A DNA stretch of 32,389 nucleotides from Candidatus Woesearchaeota archaeon (GTDB lineage Archaea; Nanobdellota; Nanobdellia; SCGC-AAA011-G17; GW2011-AR17), in assembly GCA_017608525.1 (NCBI GenBank), contig JAFCFS010000005.1, positions 1-32,389 of the forward strand. The letters are read 5' to 3'. The notes under the pieces are model-generated. The model made no database searches. It saw only the letters and a program-made list of their open reading frames with translations, and was not told where the DNA came from. The translations under genes and the position numbers were made by a program. Positions 1-7,514 of the stretch are shown here, piece after piece; within the stretch, counting starts at the first letter, position 1; each line of letters begins with the position of its first letter.

Positions 1-110
1 GTTTTCTTAATAAAACTCTGCCCCCATGTCATGATTATTGCTGCTAAAGCAACTGTAAACCCTATAATTAGAACAGTAGCAATCAATGGAGAGATACCTC
101 TTTTTTTCAC
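1..110 (-). CDS. Archaeal type IV pilin-like protein, N-terminal fragment
   Basis: The first 36 residues are visible before the window edge cuts the gene. It starts at GTG (108-110) and has a clear ribosome-binding site, GGAGGT, 7 nt upstream. The N-terminus has two lysines and an arginine, then G-I-S-P-L-I-A-T-V, then a hydrophobic helix ending in W-G-Q-S-F. This is the class III signal / Pilin_N pattern of archaeal pilins and pilin-like surface proteins, which are cleaved after the short basic leader and assembled through the helix. A second pilin-like gene lies just upstream (178-642) on the same strand, so the two probably form one locus. The C-terminal domain is outside the window, so the filament type is unknown. 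Confidence 0.75.
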   Translation of the reverse strand, partial: MKKRGISPLIATVLIIGFTVALAAIIMTWGQSFIKK

Positions 111-177
111 AGTTATTACCTCCTTTTTTTTACTTTTACAAATTTAGAAATGATTTTGCTTTATATAAATCTTTTTG

Positions 178-642
178 TTAGCAATTTTCTAGTTTTTTTG
201 TTAGCTCACCAAACTCATCTTTTTTCCCTACGCATGCAAATTCCCCTTCACCGATTTTTACAATAGGAATAATTTCAATCTTTTTAACCATATTTGCATC
301 CTCAATTTTTATTTCCTTTGTTAAAATCCCCAACCTTTTTACACCTTCCAAATCTTTCAAAATAACGTCATATTTGCTTTTATAAAATCTAATTTTAAAT
401 TTTGATATGTTTTCTTTCTCGTTTATTATTGTCAGCTTAACATAATCATCCCCTGCACAAGCATTTTTAATTTTGAAAAATACATTATTTGTACAGAAAA
501 TCTCAAAGTTTGCTGTTGAGCTTGTTTCCAAAGTTGTTGTTCTAACAAATGATTGAAGCCAGACGAAAATACCCAGAGCAAGAAGAACACAAAAAGAAAC
601 TATTAATGTTGTAATTATTAAAGGATTTGTTCCCTTTTTCAT
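178..642 (-). CDS. Pilin-like membrane-anchored protein
   Basis: The protein has 154 residues, with a short basic leader (M-K-K-G), one hydrophobic helix at about residues 8-30, and a 120-residue mostly beta-looking extracytoplasmic part with four cysteines. The leader and helix resemble the neighbouring pilin N-terminus (1-110), although the usual S-P motif is N-P here. It is probably a minor pilin or a pseudopilin-like surface protein. The start codon overlaps the stop of the PEP synthase gene (ATGA at 639-642), so translation is probably coupled; a weak AGGA motif lies 8 nt upstream. No specific family was recognised for the C-terminal domain. Confidence 0.6.
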   Translation of the reverse strand: MKKGTNPLIITTLIVSFCVLLALGIFVWLQSFVRTTTLETSSTANFEIFCTNNVFFKIKNACAGDDYVKLTIINEKENISKFKIRFYKSKYDVILKDLEGVKRLGILTKEIKIEDANMVKKIEIIPIVKIGEGEFACVGKKDEFGELTKKLENC

Positions 643-2987
643 ATTTCTAAGTCCTTTCTTGCAACATCAAGCAATAATTTTCTCTCAGCTTTAGCAACGA
701 CATGCCTTATTCTTTCAACGGCATCTATGTTAACAGAAATGCTATCTATTCCTGCCTTAACTAAAAATTCAGCCATTTCGGGTCTGGAGCCAGCTTGCCC
801 ACATATGCTTGTTTCCACATTGTATTTTTTACAAACATCAATAACGTATTTTAACTGTCTTAAAACTGCTGGATGCATCTCATCATATAATTTTTGGACT
901 ATTGGATTGTTTCTATCAACAGCTAAAGTAAATTGCGTTAAATCATTTGTTCCAAAACTTATAAAATCGATCCCTTCCTTGCAAATTTCTTCAATGATTT
1001 GTACTGCAGCAGGTGTTTCTATCATGACACCAAAATCTATATTCTCCCTTGGTTCAAGACCAATCTCCTTTAGCAATTCTTTTGCCTTTTTTATTTGTTC
1101 TATATGCGTTACCATTGGAAGCATCACGCCAACATTTGTGTATCCTTTGTCATGAGCAATTTTAATGGCCTCAAATTCCGCCTTAAGCAATTCTTTTTGA
1201 TCAATTCCCCTCCTTATTCCGTGCCATCCGAGCATTGGATTGTCTTCTTTTGGTTCTTCTTCTCCTCCTTTCAAATCCCTGTATTCATCGGTTCTGAAAT
1301 CTGACGTCCTATACCATACAGGTTTTCCAGGAAATGCTTTTGCAATTTGAATTATTCCTTCTGAGAGATTTTTTACAAGTTCATCCTTTCTTCCGTGCTT
1401 AAGAAGATAGCTAGGATGTTCTTTCTCTTTTCCAACAATCATAAATTCCGCTCTCAATAAACCAACTCCATCAGCCCCGGTTGCCGCAGCCTTTTCAGCC
1501 ATATCTGGTAGGCCAACAATTACTTTTATTGAAGTTACTGTTTCAATTGGGATTTTTGCTTCTTCTGAAATGATTTCTTTCTTAACTTCCTCCTTTTTTT
1601 CTTCTTCAATTTTTCCTTCATAGACTTTACCAGAATAAGCATCAACAGTTACTATGCTCCCTTCCTTTAGAACTTCTGTTGCCTTTTGTGTTCCAACTAT
1701 GCAAGGAATTCCCATCTCTCTACTTACTATTGCTGCATGACATGTGCTTCCTCCAGAATTCGTTACTATTGCAGCCGCTTTTTTCATTGTTGGAACCATA
1801 TCCGGATTGGTCATTTCTGTAACAAGGACATCTCCTTTTTCAACTTTATTTAAGTCTTCCATTCCGTGAACAATTTTTACCCTTCCACTTGCTTTTCCAG
1901 GGCTAGCACCAATTCCTTTAACAAGAATTTTACCTTCCTCTTCTTTCTTTTCCTCTTCCTTTTTCTCTTTCTTTTTTAGAGTTGTTATTGGTCTTGATTG
2001 AACTATGTAAATATTGTTATCTTCTATAGCATACTCAATATCTTGTGGTGATCCATAATACTCTTCTATCCTTTTTGCATATTTTGCCAGCTCAACAATT
2101 TCAGAATCAGTTAAGACTTGTGCATTTTTCTTCTCTTCCGGAACCTCTCTTTTAATTGTTGTCCCAGCCCTTGGATCTCTTGTGAACATCCAATCCTGTT
2201 TACTGATTTTTTTGTCTACAATTTTAAAAGTTGATTTTTCAACAATATATTCATCTGGAGTTATCGCACCTGAAACAACAGCTTCACCTAAACCCCATCC
2301 AGCTTCAATCATTATTTCGTTTTCATTTTCTGTTACAGGATTTGTTGAAAAAATTACTCCACTCTTTTTTGAGTCAACCATTCTTTGAACAACAACAGCA
2401 ATAAAAACCTTTTCATGAGGGAAATTGTTTTTAACTCTGTAGTAAATTGCTCTTGCAGTAAAAAGCGAAGCCCAACATCTTTGGACAGCGTTGACCACAT
2501 TTTCTGCACCTCTTACATTAAGATATGTTTCTTGTTGTCCTGCGAAACTCGCTGTTGGTAAATCTTCTGCTGTTGCGGAGCTTCTTACAGCAACAAATGT
2601 TTGTTCCCTTGCAGATTTTAAAATGTCAACAACTTCTCTCTTTGCTTTCCTCATTAATTCTCTATCAAGACAAAGAGCATCGTAAGCTTCTACTATTGCA
2701 TTCCTTACACTTTTCGGCATCTCAGCACCCATAATTATATTTTTAATTTTCTTAGATGCTTCCTGCAATTTTGCTGTGTTTTCAACATCTAGATTTTTTA
2801 GAATTGAATATATGCTTTCAGCTATCCCGCTTTCCTTTAAAAATTTTTTATAAGCTTGCGCAGTAACGACAAAACCTGGAGGGATAGGAAAGCCAGCATT
2901 GTACATTTCAGCCAAAGAAGCACCTTTTCCGCCAGCAATTCCAATGTCTTCTTTTGAAAGCTCACTAAACCACATAACATCAGCCAT
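639..2987 (-). CDS. ppsA: Phosphoenolpyruvate synthase
   Basis: Pyruvate, water dikinase (782 residues) converts pyruvate and ATP to PEP, AMP and phosphate, the entry step of gluconeogenesis in archaea. The ATP-grasp nucleotide-binding domain covers about residues 1-335 (G-G-K-G-A-S near 19; VRSSATAEDLP near 134). The swivelling phosphohistidine domain has the G-G-S-T-C-H-A-A-I motif with the catalytic His near 417. The PEP/pyruvate TIM barrel (about 480-782) carries E-T-P-A-A and C-G-Q-A-G-S-R-P. Both inter-domain linkers are unusually rich in Lys and Glu (about 338-353 and 461-472). A TATA-like box (3012-3019, minus) lies about 29 nt before the ATG. A pilin-like gene overlaps the stop codon. 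Confidence 0.96.
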   Translation of the reverse strand: MADVMWFSELSKEDIGIAGGKGASLAEMYNAGFPIPPGFVVTAQAYKKFLKESGIAESIYSILKNLDVENTAKLQEASKKIKNIIMGAEMPKSVRNAIVEAYDALCLDRELMRKAKREVVDILKSAREQTFVAVRSSATAEDLPTASFAGQQETYLNVRGAENVVNAVQRCWASLFTARAIYYRVKNNFPHEKVFIAVVVQRMVDSKKSGVIFSTNPVTENENEIMIEAGWGLGEAVVSGAITPDEYIVEKSTFKIVDKKISKQDWMFTRDPRAGTTIKREVPEEKKNAQVLTDSEIVELAKYAKRIEEYYGSPQDIEYAIEDNNIYIVQSRPITTLKKKEKKEEEKKEEEGKILVKGIGASPGKASGRVKIVHGMEDLNKVEKGDVLVTEMTNPDMVPTMKKAAAIVTNSGGSTCHAAIVSREMGIPCIVGTQKATEVLKEGSIVTVDAYSGKVYEGKIEEEKKEEVKKEIISEEAKIPIETVTSIKVIVGLPDMAEKAAATGADGVGLLRAEFMIVGKEKEHPSYLLKHGRKDELVKNLSEGIIQIAKAFPGKPVWYRTSDFRTDEYRDLKGGEEEPKEDNPMLGWHGIRRGIDQKELLKAEFEAIKIAHDKGYTNVGVMLPMVTHIEQIKKAKELLKEIGLEPRENIDFGVMIETPAAVQIIEEICKEGIDFISFGTNDLTQFTLAVDRNNPIVQKLYDEMHPAVLRQLKYVIDVCKKYNVETSICGQAGSRPEMAEFLVKAGIDSISVNIDAVERIRHVVAKAERKLLLDVARKDLEI

Positions 2988-3011
2988 TATAAATAGAGAT
3001 GAATTTTTGGG

Positions 3012-3019
3012 TATTTAAA
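3012..3019 (-). promoter_or_regulatory. TATA-like box of ppsA
   Basis: TTTAAATA on the minus strand is centred about 29 nt before the ppsA ATG (2987). At the usual archaeal TATA-to-start spacing, transcription would begin within a few bases of the start codon. Confidence 0.55.
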
Positions 3020-3026
3020 CTTTCTC

Positions 3027-3215
3027 CTAATAATAATCTAGGGCAAGCTTTGTTTCCTCAAGAATTTTTATCTTTTCCTTCATAAGATTTATTTCATTTC
3101 TAAAAAATTCTTCTTGGAATCCTTTTTTAATCATTTCTTCATATGTTTTAATATTCATTTCGCAATTTTTAATTTCGTAACCAATCATTTTCTTAGCTTT
3201 TTGTATTGTATTCAT
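3027..3215 (-). CDS. Small coiled-coil-like hypothetical protein
   Basis: The protein has 62 residues when read from ATG 3213-3215. That start is preferred over GTG at 3224 because GGAGG sits 9 nt before the ATG and almost touches the GTG. The composition (many K, E, M and I with roughly heptad spacing) suggests one helical hairpin or coiled coil. No cysteines, membrane segment or known motif beyond this. Its start lies inside the end of the upstream small gene (3193-3411), so the two appear translationally coupled. Function unknown. Confidence 0.55.
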   Translation of the reverse strand: MNTIQKAKKMIGYEIKNCEMNIKTYEEMIKKGFQEEFFRNEINLMKEKIKILEETKLALDYY

Positions 3216-3411
3216 GAATTTCACCCTCCAGTATTTCTAGGAATTTGTCCTCCAATGTCCTATGGACTTTTCTTTCCAGTTCACCTCCTTTCAGCCCGGT
3301 TTCCGAAGCAATTTTTAGTTTTAATTTGACATACTCTCTTATTACCTCTTTTTTATCTATGCCTATTGAAGCATACATCTCGAATATTCTTTTCAGTGGA
3401 GCCATGAGCAT
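3193..3411 (-). CDS. Small helical hypothetical protein; start uncertain
   Basis: From ATG 3409-3411 this encodes 72 residues, largely helical and charged, with no recognised domain. The frame stays open upstream to an ATG at 3501, which would add 30 residues including a Pro/Gly-rich segment (P-S-P-G-P-T-W-P-G-F). That segment uses GC-rich codons (GGC, CCG, ACG, GGT) unlike the rest of the window, and it coincides with a perfect GC hairpin at 3416-3435. Either the longer protein is real, or the hairpin is an RNA element in the leader and translation starts at 3411 or at the next ATG (3405). The gene ends inside the start of the 62-residue gene that follows. Confidence 0.5.
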   Translation of the reverse strand: MLMAPLKRIFEMYASIGIDKKEVIREYVKLKLKIASETGLKGGELERKVHRTLEDKFLEILEGEIHEYNTKS

Positions 3412-3415
3412 GAAA

Positions 3416-3435
3416 CCCGGCCACGTCGGGCCGGG
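3416..3435. other. Perfect GC-rich hairpin
   Basis: CCCGGCC (3416-3422) and GGCCGGG (3429-3435) are a perfect 7-bp inverted repeat with a six-base loop. A run of G/C this dense stands out sharply in AT-rich DNA. On the minus strand it lies 4 nt before the ATG at 3411 and could occlude or regulate that start. On the plus strand it is followed by GGAGGTAATG, which looks like a ribosome-binding site with a start codon, but the ORF that follows is not convincing. Confidence 0.6.
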
Positions 3436-3568
3436 CGAAGGAGGTAATGCAAGAAAGTTTTCCCTCTGTTTTAACTTTTGAGAAGGAACACTTTCCAGCA
3501 TTTTTTCGAAAATTTTTTTTCATTTTGTTTTCAATTTTTTGTAGTAAATGCCTGCATATTTTTTATTT

Positions 3569-3715
3569 ATAAACCCTCAAAGAATTCTTACGAAAAATTT
3601 AAAAATAATTTAGTTTTCTTAAACTAAAAACCGAATCCTTTGAGGGTTCTTGAAGTCGGGAAGGTTTTCCTCAAAAGGGTTCTTGATCCCGAGAGGAAAA
3701 CTTTTCCCCTCATTT
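3569..3715. repeat. Nested inverted repeats in the 277-base gap; possible RNA or terminator
   Basis: The gap 3502-3778 contains no convincing gene but has several paired elements. (1) 3572-3587 pairs with 3633-3648 (15 of 16 bases) and encloses (2) a perfect 8-bp hairpin, TTTAGTTT 609-616 / AAACTAAA 621-628 of the 3000s. (3) 3658-3672 pairs with 3693-3708: GTTTTCCTC with GAGGAAAAC plus a GGGAA/TTCCC extension. (4) GGGTTCTTGA occurs twice, at 3644-3653 and 3677-3686. T-rich bases follow on the plus strand. TATA-like sequences exist on both sides (TTTATAAA at 3567-3573 plus; TTTAAATA near 3752 minus). It may be an untranslated RNA, a processing/termination site after L10e, or a small repeat element. 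Confidence 0.5.
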
Positions 3716-3778
3716 TTATGATTTCTCTTAGTAAGAATAATAACTTAGGCATATTTAAATATTTTTATTTGAGAAAAA

Positions 3779-4297
3779 TTACATTAACTTTTCAACTTCA
3801 ACAGAACACTTGCACGGGAGTTTTGGAAATATGGCCCTAAGAACTTCTTTTACATAAGGAATTGCATTTTCCTCGCATGCTATAGAAAATATAATCTGCC
3901 CTTTTTTAACCTGTGCAGCAAGACCAACAGGCTTTCCAAAAGAGAGCTGCATACCAGTTTGCATCCTGTCAGCCCCTGCTCCAGTAAGCATTTTGTTTTC
4001 TCTTAGAACATGGTGCGGATAAATTCTTATTTTAAAGTAATAGTTACTCCCTAATCTGCTTTCCAATTTTTTATTTACATACATTCTGGTTGCTTCTATT
4101 GCATTTTGTCTTATTTGTATATCTTGTTTTGACTTGAGGTAAATTACATAAGGAAATTTTCTTTTTGGGTCACCCATATCAAATTTAACAATTCTGACTT
4201 CCGGAACTGCTTTGATAAAACTTTTTCTTTTGAATTTAGATTTTCTTGTGTAGGGTCTTTCTATGTCCCTGTAGCATGAAAATGGTCTTAAACCCAT
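3779..4297 (-). CDS. rpl10e: Ribosomal protein L10e (uL16 family)
   Basis: This large-subunit protein lies near the peptidyl-transferase centre and helps tRNA accommodation. The 172 residues start M-G-L-R-P, contain the family's Y-R-x-x-x-R-P-Y-T-R N-terminal pattern, the H-H-V-L-R-E-N-K central loop and the G-A-G-A-D-R-M-Q-T-G-M segment. ATG 4297 was chosen over the upstream start at 4309 because it matches the family's normal beginning and follows GGTGA by 5 nt. The gene directly follows L35Ae (4299-4559). Downstream is the inverted-repeat region, which may contain its terminator. Confidence 0.96.
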   Translation of the reverse strand: MGLRPFSCYRDIERPYTRKSKFKRKSFIKAVPEVRIVKFDMGDPKRKFPYVIYLKSKQDIQIRQNAIEATRMYVNKKLESRLGSNYYFKIRIYPHHVLRENKMLTGAGADRMQTGMQLSFGKPVGLAAQVKKGQIIFSIACEENAIPYVKEVLRAIFPKLPCKCSVEVEKLM

Positions 4298-4298
4298 C

Positions 4299-4559
4299 TT
4301 AATCACCAATTTTTATCTTTTTCCCAATTGCTTGTCCAGGAATGCCTTTTTCCATAACGGCTCTAACACATCCGCTGTTTCCATGTAAAGATTTTATTAC
4401 TCCTTTAATTGTTTTTCCGCTTGGACTTTTCCATGCAACTTCTTTATTTAAAAGTTTTTCTGCATCCTTTCTTGTTGTAATACTCTCAACATGAATAATT
4501 ATATGATTCGTTTTTTGATGGTGTCTTGCCCTTCTAAAATTAACAATAACGCCTTCCAT
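4299..4559 (-). CDS. rpl35ae: Ribosomal protein L35Ae (eL33)
   Basis: This is an 86-residue large-subunit protein shared by archaea and eukaryotes. Visible family features are the R-A-R-H-H-Q-x-x-N-H-I-I-I N-terminal strand, the G-K-x-V-x-W-K-S-P-S-G-K-T-I-K-G motif (here E-V-A-W-K-S-P-S-G-K) and the C-terminal H-G-N-S-G-C-V-R-A-x-F/M-E-K-G-I-P-G-Q-A-I-G region. It starts one base after the upstream nucleotidyltransferase-like gene stops, with GAGGTAAA before the ATG, and is followed immediately by L10e. The three genes probably form one operon. Confidence 0.95.
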   Translation of the reverse strand: MEGVIVNFRRARHHQKTNHIIIHVESITTRKDAEKLLNKEVAWKSPSGKTIKGVIKSLHGNSGCVRAVMEKGIPGQAIGKKIKIGD

Positions 4560-4560
4560 T

Positions 4561-6444
4561 TTACCTCAATATTACTTCGATTTCTTTTCCGACTATTTCT
4601 TTTAAATCAGAAAGTGTTTTTTCTTTTATAAATGCTCTTGGAGGTGCACTAATCTTTGCAATACATTCCTCGTAATCTTCCAACTTAGCTTTTTCCACAT
4701 CAAGTAATGCACCGTCCTTTCCCAATTTAGCTTTAAGTAGTTCTTCTCTCTTTTCCAAATCAACTGTGATAAAAACCATATCTCCAAGTATAGTAAGTTC
4801 GCCAATTTTATTATTGTACTTAAACCTTATCTTGCACTTCTCCAATTCAATTATCTTTTTCCTTTGCATATGCTCAACCAATGTCTTGACGAAATTTCTA
4901 GCTTCTTTTTTAACCTTTTCCAGTTCTTGTTTAGTTAATTTTCCTTTAAGATAGTCTTCTTTTGCATCGATAACATCTTTTAAAACTTTTAAGAATCTTA
5001 TTGGTATTTTTTCTTTCTCTACCAGAATTTCTTTAAATTTCTTTTCAAGCTCTTCGGTTTTTACACTCTTTTCACCAAGCATAGCAAGTAAATCTTTAGT
5101 TATGTTAATACATGCATCATAAACATCTAATATGCTTTCCTTTTGGCTTCTCTCCTCAATTTGCTTGAAAAGCTCTTTGATCCTTTTTAAATACTCTTGT
5201 GCATCCTTTAGCAAATCGTCAATTTCTTTTCCGCTAACTTCCTTTATTTCCCCATGTTCAATCTTTTTATAAGTGGATCTTACCTTTTCCAAAATTTCAA
5301 CATATTTTTTCTCCAGAAGTTTTTCTTTTTTAACAAAAATTTCTTCCATTAACTTAACAGTTTCCTTTGGGGTTGGTGGCGGAATTCCATAAAGCATCAA
5401 AGCAGCTTGGGCAGGATTAAGTACGGCATAATACAAATCTTCACCAACAACACTTAACATCTTAGCCCTTATTCTTTCAAGCAACCTTTCACCCAATTCC
5501 ATATTCATATCAATTGCTTCCGGACTTGGCTTTACCCTTCCCATCTGCAATAACAATTTCCATGGCATAAAAACTCCTCTATCGTACAACGGAACACCAT
5601 CCCTCAGAAATGTAAAAATAACAGGGTTGGCATCTTTTAAATTGTCCCAAAAATCTGTTAGAATGTAAGTTTGAATATGGAAGCTCTTCTCTACACCTGT
5701 TATTTTGCTTGCTTCAAACCCCATCCCTACAATTATTGCCCTTAACTTGTCTTTTAACTCAGCTCTGCTCATTTTCTTAACATCAGTATCGTCCACGATT
5801 ACATAAACGTCTATATCATTTGCTTTTTCTCCTCTGAATAGGGAACCAGCAGCAACATAACTAACAATATATTTTTCAAACTTTTTTAGGACCATATTTT
5901 TGTGAACTTCAGCTATTTTAATTGCTTTTAACATATCTAATGGATCATGGACTGGTGCACTCATAGCAATCAAGCCCAAAATTTCGTATTTACCATCATA
6001 GCAGTATTCCTTCAATTCAGAAAGAAGCATTGTTTGAGGATTTAGCTTTGGATCTATTTCTGATGCGATTTTGTTTATTATCTCTGTCAATTTTTCATGA
6101 AGTTCTTCCCTTGTCATTCTTCTTACATCAGAATCGTCTACTAAAACAAGGAGATTTATTTTATTTGGATCAATTTTTTCTTCACCTTCTAATTTCTTTG
6201 GAGGCAACAATGCAATGCCAACAATATACTCTTCAAATTTTTCAATAACCTTTCCTTTGAAAGCATCTATTTTTGTTTTGAGCTCTTTTAGCTTTTCTTT
6301 CATTTCTGGTGTTATTCCTGGGATTTCCGGAAATTCTTCTTTCTTTTCCTCTTCCTTTTTTGGCTTCTCTTCTTTCTTTTCCATTTTTTCTTCCTCTTTA
6401 ACTTCCTTTTTTTCTTCGCTTTTTTCTTTCTTGCTTTCTTCCAT
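4561..6444 (-). CDS. Large protein with duplicated nucleotidyltransferase domain
   Basis: The protein has 627 residues. After a Lys/Glu-rich tail (about 1-38) there are two related units. Unit 1 (about 62-177) and unit 2 (about 185-290) both have K-F-E-x-Y-I-V, then a V-D-D-[ST]-D-V-[RK]-[RK]-M-[TS]-R-x-E/A-L segment. Only unit 2 keeps the Pol-beta/MNT signature G-S-x9-D-I-D (G200, S201, D210, D212). Unit 1 has lost the G-S and D-x-D. Conserved-looking blocks follow (T-D-F-W-D, F-L-R-D-G-V-P-L-Y-D-R-G-V-F, P-W-K-L-L-L), then a long charged helical C-terminus. ATG 6444 is preferred: a TATA-like box is centred 28 nt upstream. It heads an operon with L35Ae and L10e. The substrate is unknown; a role in tRNA, ribosome or nucleotide modification is speculation. 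Confidence 0.7.
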   Translation of the reverse strand: MEESKKEKSEEKKEVKEEEKMEKKEEKPKKEEEKKEEFPEIPGITPEMKEKLKELKTKIDAFKGKVIEKFEEYIVGIALLPPKKLEGEEKIDPNKINLLVLVDDSDVRRMTREELHEKLTEIINKIASEIDPKLNPQTMLLSELKEYCYDGKYEILGLIAMSAPVHDPLDMLKAIKIAEVHKNMVLKKFEKYIVSYVAAGSLFRGEKANDIDVYVIVDDTDVKKMSRAELKDKLRAIIVGMGFEASKITGVEKSFHIQTYILTDFWDNLKDANPVIFTFLRDGVPLYDRGVFMPWKLLLQMGRVKPSPEAIDMNMELGERLLERIRAKMLSVVGEDLYYAVLNPAQAALMLYGIPPPTPKETVKLMEEIFVKKEKLLEKKYVEILEKVRSTYKKIEHGEIKEVSGKEIDDLLKDAQEYLKRIKELFKQIEERSQKESILDVYDACINITKDLLAMLGEKSVKTEELEKKFKEILVEKEKIPIRFLKVLKDVIDAKEDYLKGKLTKQELEKVKKEARNFVKTLVEHMQRKKIIELEKCKIRFKYNNKIGELTILGDMVFITVDLEKREELLKAKLGKDGALLDVEKAKLEDYEECIAKISAPPRAFIKEKTLSDLKEIVGKEIEVILR

Positions 6445-6466
6445 TTTATTTTTTTTCAAATAGGAG

Positions 6467-6511
6467 CTTATATAAACTTTTCTATTTTTTAAACACAATA
6501 AAATTTAAATA
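6467..6511. promoter_or_regulatory. Divergent promoter region with two TATA-like boxes
   Basis: Minus strand: TTTATATAA (6468-6476) is 28 nt before the nucleotidyltransferase-like ATG at 6444. Plus strand: TTTAAATA (6504-6511) is 26-27 nt before the membrane-protein ATG at 6534. Both spacings predict leaderless transcripts; neither start has a Shine-Dalgarno sequence. Confidence 0.6.
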
Positions 6512-6533
6512 CAAAAATTTCCTAAATTTGGAT

Positions 6534-7466
6534 ATGTTTGAAAAACTGACAAAAAAGCCATTTAAGGATAGGCTAAAAGATACAGTCTTTCTTTTGAAGC
6601 ATTCTTTTACTATAATAGGAAAAGAGAAAGATATCAAAAAGCCCATTGTTCATATGATATCTTTTTCTATATTGGTAACGAGTTCGATATTTATTTTCAT
6701 ACTAACACTGCTTCTTAAAAAGTTTATTTTTTTTGGAGTTTTATTTTTTCTTTTTTGGCTCTTCCTAACTTTTTATAAATATTTTTTCTATGTGAGAAGA
6801 AAAGCAGATATAAGCTGGCTTGTTTATAATACGCTTTGTGGTAATGATATTTCTTACAACGATGCCCATCTCCACACAAAAAATGAAAAATCAAAATTGA
6901 GATACATAGCAGCCATAGAAATTCTAATGAAGTATTTTGGGCGCCTTAGAAAAAAAGAAAAAGGAATAGGAGCAGCCTTAGTTAACCTATTCCTAAGAGC
7001 TATTGCTGAAGCTTGGGATTTGTTAAGCAATTATATGATTCCTGCAGTTGTGATTGAAAGGAAACCGCTTAAAGAAATAATACCCAATGTTAAGAATTTG
7101 GGAAAGAACGTACCAGCAGCATTAGTTGGTGTATTTGGAATAGATTTTGCAGGAAATGTTATTCACTTATTGATTGCCCCATTTTATTTGGCATGCTTAA
7201 TTATATCTGTTTTTTTGGGTTATTTAATTTCTTTATTTACGCAAACTACTGTAATCAAATTCTTTCCGATCCATTTTTCGTGGGTTCCGCCTTTTATATT
7301 TATTTATATAGCAATAATAATCGGATGGATAATCAAACTTTTGGTTGAAGCTGTAAAAATAATTTACTTTACCATTTTCTATACGTCCATAACAAGACCA
7401 AACTCCATAATACCAAGTATTAGAGAAGAAATAACCAATTATCTTTTAATGAAGAAAAAAAGTTAA
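6534..7466 (+). CDS. Multi-pass membrane protein of unknown function
   Basis: The protein has 310 residues with about five or six predicted membrane segments. Hydrophobic stretches lie near residues 42-62 and 64-82 in the N-terminal half, and near 190-235 and 245-275 in the C-terminal half. An A-E-A-W-D-L-L-S-N-Y-M-I-P-A-V-V-I-E-R-K-P-L-K-E segment sits before the C-terminal membrane part. This layout resembles the DUF6159-type archaeal membrane proteins, but I am not certain of that match. ATG 6534 is chosen over TTG 6528 because a TATA-like box is correctly spaced for a leaderless start. It is 48 nt upstream of the redox operon, which has its own TATA-like box. Confidence 0.65.
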   Translation: MFEKLTKKPFKDRLKDTVFLLKHSFTIIGKEKDIKKPIVHMISFSILVTSSIFIFILTLLLKKFIFFGVLFFLFWLFLTFYKYFFYVRRKADISWLVYNTLCGNDISYNDAHLHTKNEKSKLRYIAAIEILMKYFGRLRKKEKGIGAALVNLFLRAIAEAWDLLSNYMIPAVVIERKPLKEIIPNVKNLGKNVPAALVGVFGIDFAGNVIHLLIAPFYLACLIISVFLGYLISLFTQTTVIKFFPIHFSWVPPFIFIYIAIIIGWIIKLLVEAVKIIYFTIFYTSITRPNSIIPSIREEITNYLLMKKKS

Positions 7467-7482
7467 ACAAATTTTAGAAAAA

Positions 7483-7492
7483 TTTTAAAATA
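7483..7492 (+). promoter_or_regulatory. TATA-like box of the redox operon
   Basis: TTTTAAAATA is centred 27 nt before the NuoE-like ATG at 7515, consistent with a leaderless transcript. A second AT-rich candidate, GTATATAA at 7495-7502, is too close to the start for normal spacing. Confidence 0.5.
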
Positions 7493-7514
7493 GAGTATAT
7501 AATTTCTTGATGGG

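Noticed and set aside
3640-3840. Plus-strand ORF in the inverted-repeat region
   Set aside because: It is low complexity, depends on the repeats, runs into the antisense end of L10e and has no ribosome-binding site.
6215-6463. Plus-strand ORF opposite the start of the nucleotidyltransferase-like gene
   Set aside because: Its Ser/Phe-rich product is the reverse-complement shadow of the Lys/Glu-rich N-terminal tail of the real minus-strand gene.
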